A stretch of DNA of 16,267 bases, taken from NCBI GenBank assembly GCA_050050615.1, contig JASFTV010000041.1, positions 1-16,267 on the forward strand. The letters run 5' to 3'. A program made the position numbers and the translations under genes. This stretch comes from JASFTV01 sp050050615. GTDB taxonomy: Bacteria; Desulfobacterota; DSM-4660; Desulfatiglandales; HGW-15. Shown piece after piece: positions 14,641-16,267 of the stretch (positions within the stretch are counted from its first letter, which is position 1; the number at the start of each line of letters is the position of its first letter). The notes beneath the pieces are model-generated. The model saw nothing but the letters and a program-made list of their open reading frames with translations, made no database searches and had not been told where the DNA came from.

Positions 14641-15258
14641 CTATTGGCGCAAGGCATCAAGGATGGTTGCCAATTGCAGATCAATGTATGTGTCAAGGGT
14701 AAGGCGCTCCTTGAAATGCCACTTCTTGAGGATCCACATATGGGCCATCATGATAATGTTGTAAGCCATGAGGTCAATGTCCACCTTCTTAAAAACGCCC
14801 TTCTTAATCCCTTCTTGGATGATGTTGCTGAAGATTTCCGATACCTCTACCTCAAGTTGCATGACCCTGGCCTTGGCCGCCTTATCCAGGGCATTGGATT
14901 TCCGATAGATCAAAAGAGCTTTCTCCCTTTCCTCTTCCACGACCCTGAAATAGAGGACCGTCGCAACCGCTAGCTTTTCCTCAGGATCGTCGATGTCTTC
15001 AATTTCCTTGGTGAGGCTTTCTTGAAAGGTATTCAGAACATCCTCCATAATCATTTTCATGATTTCCGATTTTTTCTTGGCGTAATGATACGTGACGGGA
15101 AGGCTTACGCCTGCCATTTCAGAAATCTCCTCTATGGAGGTCGCTGTAAATCCCTTTTTGGCGTAGAGGATACTGGCTGTGTCTATGATCTTTCTTCTTA
15201 CTCTGTTCGAGGCAGAGATCTGATCAAGGACCGTCAGTTTTCTTTTGGAAATATCCAT
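14641..15258 (-). CDS. TetR/AcrR family transcriptional regulator
   Basis: A 205-residue TetR-type repressor. The N-terminal DNA-binding domain (about 18-70) has the family pattern IIDTASILYAKKGFTATSIE, then EISEMAGVSLPVTYHYAKKKSE; the tyrosine pair of the recognition helix is seen as TYHYAKKK. The C-terminal helical ligand-binding part (about 75-205) is variable, as usual, and includes a segment compatible with TetR_C families of fatty-acid or acyl-CoA regulators; the ligand is unknown. An excellent AAGGAGG (15265-15271) lies 6 nt before ATG 15256-15258. The nearest divergent feature is a possible 39-codon ORF 56 nt away, then a long gap, so its usual divergent target seems lost or lies elsewhere. 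Confidence 0.95.
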   Translation of the reverse strand: MDISKRKLTVLDQISASNRVRRKIIDTASILYAKKGFTATSIEEISEMAGVSLPVTYHYAKKKSEIMKMIMEDVLNTFQESLTKEIEDIDDPEEKLAVATVLYFRVVEEEREKALLIYRKSNALDKAAKARVMQLEVEVSEIFSNIIQEGIKKGVFKKVDIDLMAYNIIMMAHMWILKKWHFKERLTLDTYIDLQLATILDALRQ

Positions 15259-15314
15259 TCAAAACCTCCTTCTTTCACAAAGATCGTTTTCCAGGCTAAT
15301 GACTGAAGAATGGC

Positions 15315-15434
15315 ATGGCCTCTGAAAAAAAGTCCAAGACCTTTTCAAGAGGGATATTCTACGCAAAGGTGCTTGACGAAAAAATGCTGAAGTACCTCGA
15401 CTGTTGGAGGAAGAGCTCTCATCAAATCACTTAA
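15315..15434 (+). CDS. Possible 39-residue ORF divergent from the TetR gene
   Basis: ATG 15315 to TAA 15434 encodes 39 residues beginning MASEKKSKTFSRGIFYAKVL and continuing DEKMLKYLDCWRKSSHQIT. Composition and codon choice (AAG, CTG, CTC, GAC, TAC) look like a real gene of this genome. It sits where a TetR-controlled gene would start. The ribosome binding site is weak. It may be the N-terminus of a longer gene that was truncated, a small protein, or chance. No family was recognised. Confidence 0.35.
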   Translation: MASEKKSKTFSRGIFYAKVLDEKMLKYLDCWRKSSHQIT

Positions 15435-15938
15435 GGAATTTTTGCACCCCGTGTCAACACCTATTGGCTTTGAAGCGTTACATTCGTGGTTCATGCTGAA
15501 CTGTAGCCATTTTTTTTGATATTTTTTTTCCGCCAATTTCCAATTTCAAATATTCGGACCTGCTTGATGAGATGATGAGATGACTGATTCCCAGGTCTTC
15601 GGACACACTGCTTAACCCCATTGCATAAAACCGTTTGGAAGGGGGGTCCTAGGAGCAGAAACAGCGCGAATAACGGGGTCTCAGCGGCTCATCAGGTTTT
15701 CAGGAGGATTAGCTTCGTTAACTGCATTCTTCTTTATTTATTATGCAGGGGGCCCTGTAAATCCCAAAAGAGGTATTTTAAATGCTTTGATCTTTAGAAC
15801 ACTCTAGAGAGAATCACTTAATATAGTTTACTATAGATTTGTGATTGAGCGTTTAAATTTTCTTGACTTTTTATTGTTTATAATATATCGTAACATTCCA
15901 AAGGTGATGTTAATTAAACCAACAAGAAAGGAGAGAGT
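15435..15938. other. Long gene-free gap before the H1-like gene
   Basis: About 500 nt with no called gene. It contains T-rich runs (15511-15529), a short TGATGAGA tandem pair (15565-15580) and a 61-codon open frame without a start codon (about 15618-15807), which is what chance allows. The promoter side of the H1-like gene has a 6-bp palindrome TATAGT/ACTATA (15822-15835) and an AT-rich run with TTGACT (15863-15868) whose spacing to any TATAAT-like box is not ideal. Confidence 0.5.
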
Positions 15939-16172
15939 ATGGCTACTGCTAAACAAATTCAGTACAGGATGGGGCAGGCAAAGAAAAAATTAACAAAGCT
16001 TAACAAAGAAGTCGCAGCTGTTAAGAAGAAAGTGAAAACATTAGAAGGGCAGCTTAAGAGAGCTAAAGCTGCAGCAAAGGCGAAGCCAAAAGCAAAGGCA
16101 AAGCCGAGGAAAAAAGCGCCTGCCAAGAAGAAGAAAAAAGCTCCCGCCAGGAAGAAGAAGAAGAGAAGATAG
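15939..16172 (+). CDS. Histone H1-like Lys/Ala/Pro-rich DNA-binding protein
   Basis: A 77-residue, extremely basic protein. Residues 1-45 form a likely coiled coil or helix (QIQYRMGQAKKKLTKLNKEV, then further heptad-like repeats to LEGQLKRAKAA). Residues 46-77 are a Lys/Ala/Pro/Arg tail of the KAKPRKKAPAKKKKKAPARK kind, like eukaryotic H1 tails and bacterial H1-like proteins. It probably binds DNA or RNA non-specifically. GAAAGGAGAGAGT before the ATG is a strong ribosome binding site, and a terminator follows, so the gene is monocistronic. Low complexity makes homology statements unsafe; the reverse-strand frame in the same place is an artefact. Confidence 0.85.
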   Translation: MATAKQIQYRMGQAKKKLTKLNKEVAAVKKKVKTLEGQLKRAKAAAKAKPKAKAKPRKKAPAKKKKKAPARKKKKRR

Positions 16173-16210
16173 TCCTTTAGAATTCGGGACAAATGCGGGC
16201 GAAAACGGGA

Positions 16211-16243
16211 GGGCACACCCTCACTGGTGATGCCCTTTTTTTT
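16211..16243 (+). terminator. Rho-independent terminator of the H1-like gene
   Basis: GGGCACACC (16211-16219) pairs with GGTGATGCCC (16226-16235) with one bulge, a 6-nt loop and a tract of eight T (16236-16243), 38 nt after the stop codon. Confidence 0.85.
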
Positions 16244-16267
16244 CCTTCTCCAGAAAGGGGGTTGGCA

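Noticed and set aside
14284..14973. 229-codon plus-strand ORF over the rsmG/TetR gap and the TetR gene
   Set aside because: Its second half is the antisense of the TetR gene and its first half crosses the palindromic repeat; no family pattern is visible.
15345..15536. 63-codon minus-strand ORF
   Set aside because: Starts at TTG without a ribosome binding site and reads through T-rich runs; no motif.
15590..15610. On the minus strand GCAGTGTGTCCGAAGACC, which recalls an insertion-sequence end
   Set aside because: No partner repeat or transposase; the likeness to the 8391 repeat needs an internal 2-nt insertion.
15618..15807. 61-codon open frame with a hydrophobic stretch
   Set aside because: No start codon, and a frame of this length is expected by chance in a gap of this size.

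Overview
The window reads as a chromosomal segment of a Gram-negative bacterium of the former Deltaproteobacteria (Desulfobacterota) type. This is an inference from gene content, not a database result. The pointers are a type IV pilus ATPase with an MshEN domain, a CHASE2 Ser/Thr kinase, a DUF1178 protein, an XRE-cupin regulator and a Lys/Ala-rich H1-like protein. Base composition is moderate, with AT-rich gene-free gaps. No rRNA, tRNA or CRISPR array was seen.

Layout. 1-310: 3' end of folD and its terminator. 388-2916 (-): a membrane CHASE2-TPR-Ser/Thr kinase, divergent from a rightward group at 3364-8120. That group holds a PilB/GspE ATPase with an extra C-terminal double zinc ribbon, a B-box/transmembrane/GspG-like protein overlapping a type IV prepilin, and a six-helix membrane protein with two PAS domains and no output domain. 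8117-8704: a scar region with a 54-codon N-terminal remnant of a PP2C phosphatase (-), a candidate sigma-54 promoter in front of it, and a 314-bp nested palindromic MITE-like element just upstream. 8882-11362 (-): a small secreted or membrane-anchored protein, then DUF1178, endonuclease IV (nfo) and an XRE-cupin regulator, the last three coupled by a 4-nt overlap and a 1-nt gap. 11633-12625 (-): class IV PLP aminotransferase. 12985-14300 (+): LOG-family phosphoribohydrolase and rsmG, which appears to start at CTG inside a CTGA overlap. 14377-14540: a degenerate palindromic repeat. 14641-15258 (-): TetR regulator, divergent from a possible 39-codon ORF. 15939-16172 (+): H1-like basic protein with a good terminator.

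How genes may work together. The ATPase, B-box protein and prepilin look like part of a pilus or pseudopilus assembly module; MshEN suggests c-di-GMP input. The kinase opposite it and the broken PP2C nearby suggest that Ser/Thr phosphorylation signalling once had a local phosphatase partner (inference). The remaining genes are ordinary housekeeping and regulatory functions. The most unusual items are the PP2C relic with its sigma-54-like promoter, the nested palindromic element, the probable CTG start of rsmG, and the zinc-ribbon extension of the pilus ATPase.
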